Of a stretch of 6,217 bases of DNA, positions 5,816 to 6,217 are shown in pieces. The notes beneath the pieces are model-generated. The model was not told the origin of the DNA, made no database searches, and saw nothing but the letters and a program-made list of their open reading frames with translations. Numbering within the stretch: position 1 is the first letter of the stretch; each line of letters begins with the position of its first letter. The stretch is from a candidate division TA06 bacterium SM23_40 (GTDB taxonomy: Bacteria > LJUI01 > SM1-40). The DNA is taken from assembly GCA_001303705.1 (NCBI GenBank), contig LJUI01000145.1:1-6217 (forward strand), written 5' to 3'. Position numbers and translations under genes: made by a program.

Positions 5816-6217
5816 TCAGTTTCGTATGGCTGCTCGGGTTATTACGTGCATCCGCCCTCCGATATCCTGGCTACCACCCATCCGCCGTTGACGCTTCTCT
5901 GATTGGGCCGTTACTTCGATGATCATTCCCGTCTCTGCCGGTGTCGTATACGGCGCCGTTCCCCCCTGAAACTCGGGAAGATCGAACTGAACCGCCACCA
6001 CGTGCTCCAATACCACTCGCCTGATGGTCCGAGTCCCCGAACGCAAACTGTCAACCTCGATCAGCTTGAAGTTGTCCGGATCCGTCCTGTCCACGTAGTA
6101 GGTCATCCGATGTATGTGGTCATCACTAACATACTGCGTCACATCGAGCCCCGGATCGAGCATATAGAACCGAAACGAATTCGATGAATCCGAATGCCAC
6201 GTGTCGCGAAGCGGATA
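5816..6217 (-). CDS. PilW/GspJ-like minor pilin, C-terminal part (5' end beyond window)
   Basis: 133 residues are visible, the frame being open through the right edge; the TGA stop is at 5818-5816. An in-frame ATG at 6163 exists but has no ribosome binding site, and the upstream codons (YPLRDTWHSDSSNSFRFY) read as continuous protein, so the true start is outside. The content suits the C-terminal head of PilW/GspJ-type minor pilins: MTYYVDRTDPDNFKLIEVD, a polar strand pair; then VVLEHVVAVQFDLPEF; then ETGMIIEVTAQSEKRQ, the strand common near the end of this group; and a terminal TRAAIRN. The transmembrane helix and cleavage site cannot be seen. Location directly before a PilX/GspK-like gene supports the reading, since these genes are usually neighbours. 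Assignment rests on pattern and context, not a catalytic motif; another minor pilin class is possible. Confidence 0.72.
   Translation of the reverse strand, partial: YPLRDTWHSDSSNSFRFYMLDPGLDVTQYVSDDHIHRMTYYVDRTDPDNFKLIEVDSLRSGTRTIRRVVLEHVVAVQFDLPEFQGGTAPYTTPAETGMIIEVTAQSEKRQRRMGGSQDIGGRMHVITRAAIRN

Overview
The window is a moderately GC-rich stretch of bacterial DNA in which every convincing gene lies on the minus strand. Read in the direction of transcription (right to left), it is a minor-pilin / pseudopilin gene cluster. First comes the C-terminal part of a PilW/GspJ-like protein (5816-6217, cut by the right edge). Two large paralogous PilX/GspK-like (DUF4900-like) proteins of 578 and 576 residues follow (4016-5752 and 1256-2986). 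Last is a PilV/GspI-like prepilin with a canonical GFTLIEV cleavage site and a Thr/Pro-rich tail that runs off the left edge (1-577). The components fit a type IV pilus or type II secretion-like machine of a Gram-negative-type, probably little-studied lineage. Nothing here fixes the phylum, so I do not name one.

Layout by region: 1-577 prepilin; 578-1255 a gene-free leader and intergenic stretch holding a sigma70-like promoter, a G-tract-rich 5' leader and several inverted repeats, ending in the terminator of the next gene; 1256-2986 the second large pilin-like paralog; 2987-3879 a long gene-free spacer holding two neighbouring arrays of degenerate, roughly 18-bp tandem repeats; 3880-3906 a terminator; 4016-5752 the first large paralog; 5753-5815 a short gap filled by a hairpin; 5816-6217 the PilW/GspJ-like C-terminus.

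The two large genes are a tandem duplication that carried its own 3' untranslated region and terminator: coding sequences align with a single 2-codon length difference, and both are followed about 110 bases later by hairpins with the same 8-bp arm sequence. Their upstream regions do not match. The first copy is closely coupled to the PilW/GspJ-like gene, while the second copy and the PilV/GspI-like gene each appear to have their own transcription unit.

The likely joint role is assembly of a minor-pilin complex at the tip or base of a pilus or pseudopilus, with the two large subunits offering alternative or paired surface-exposed domains. The least explained part of the window is the 0.83-kb repeat-filled spacer between the duplicates.
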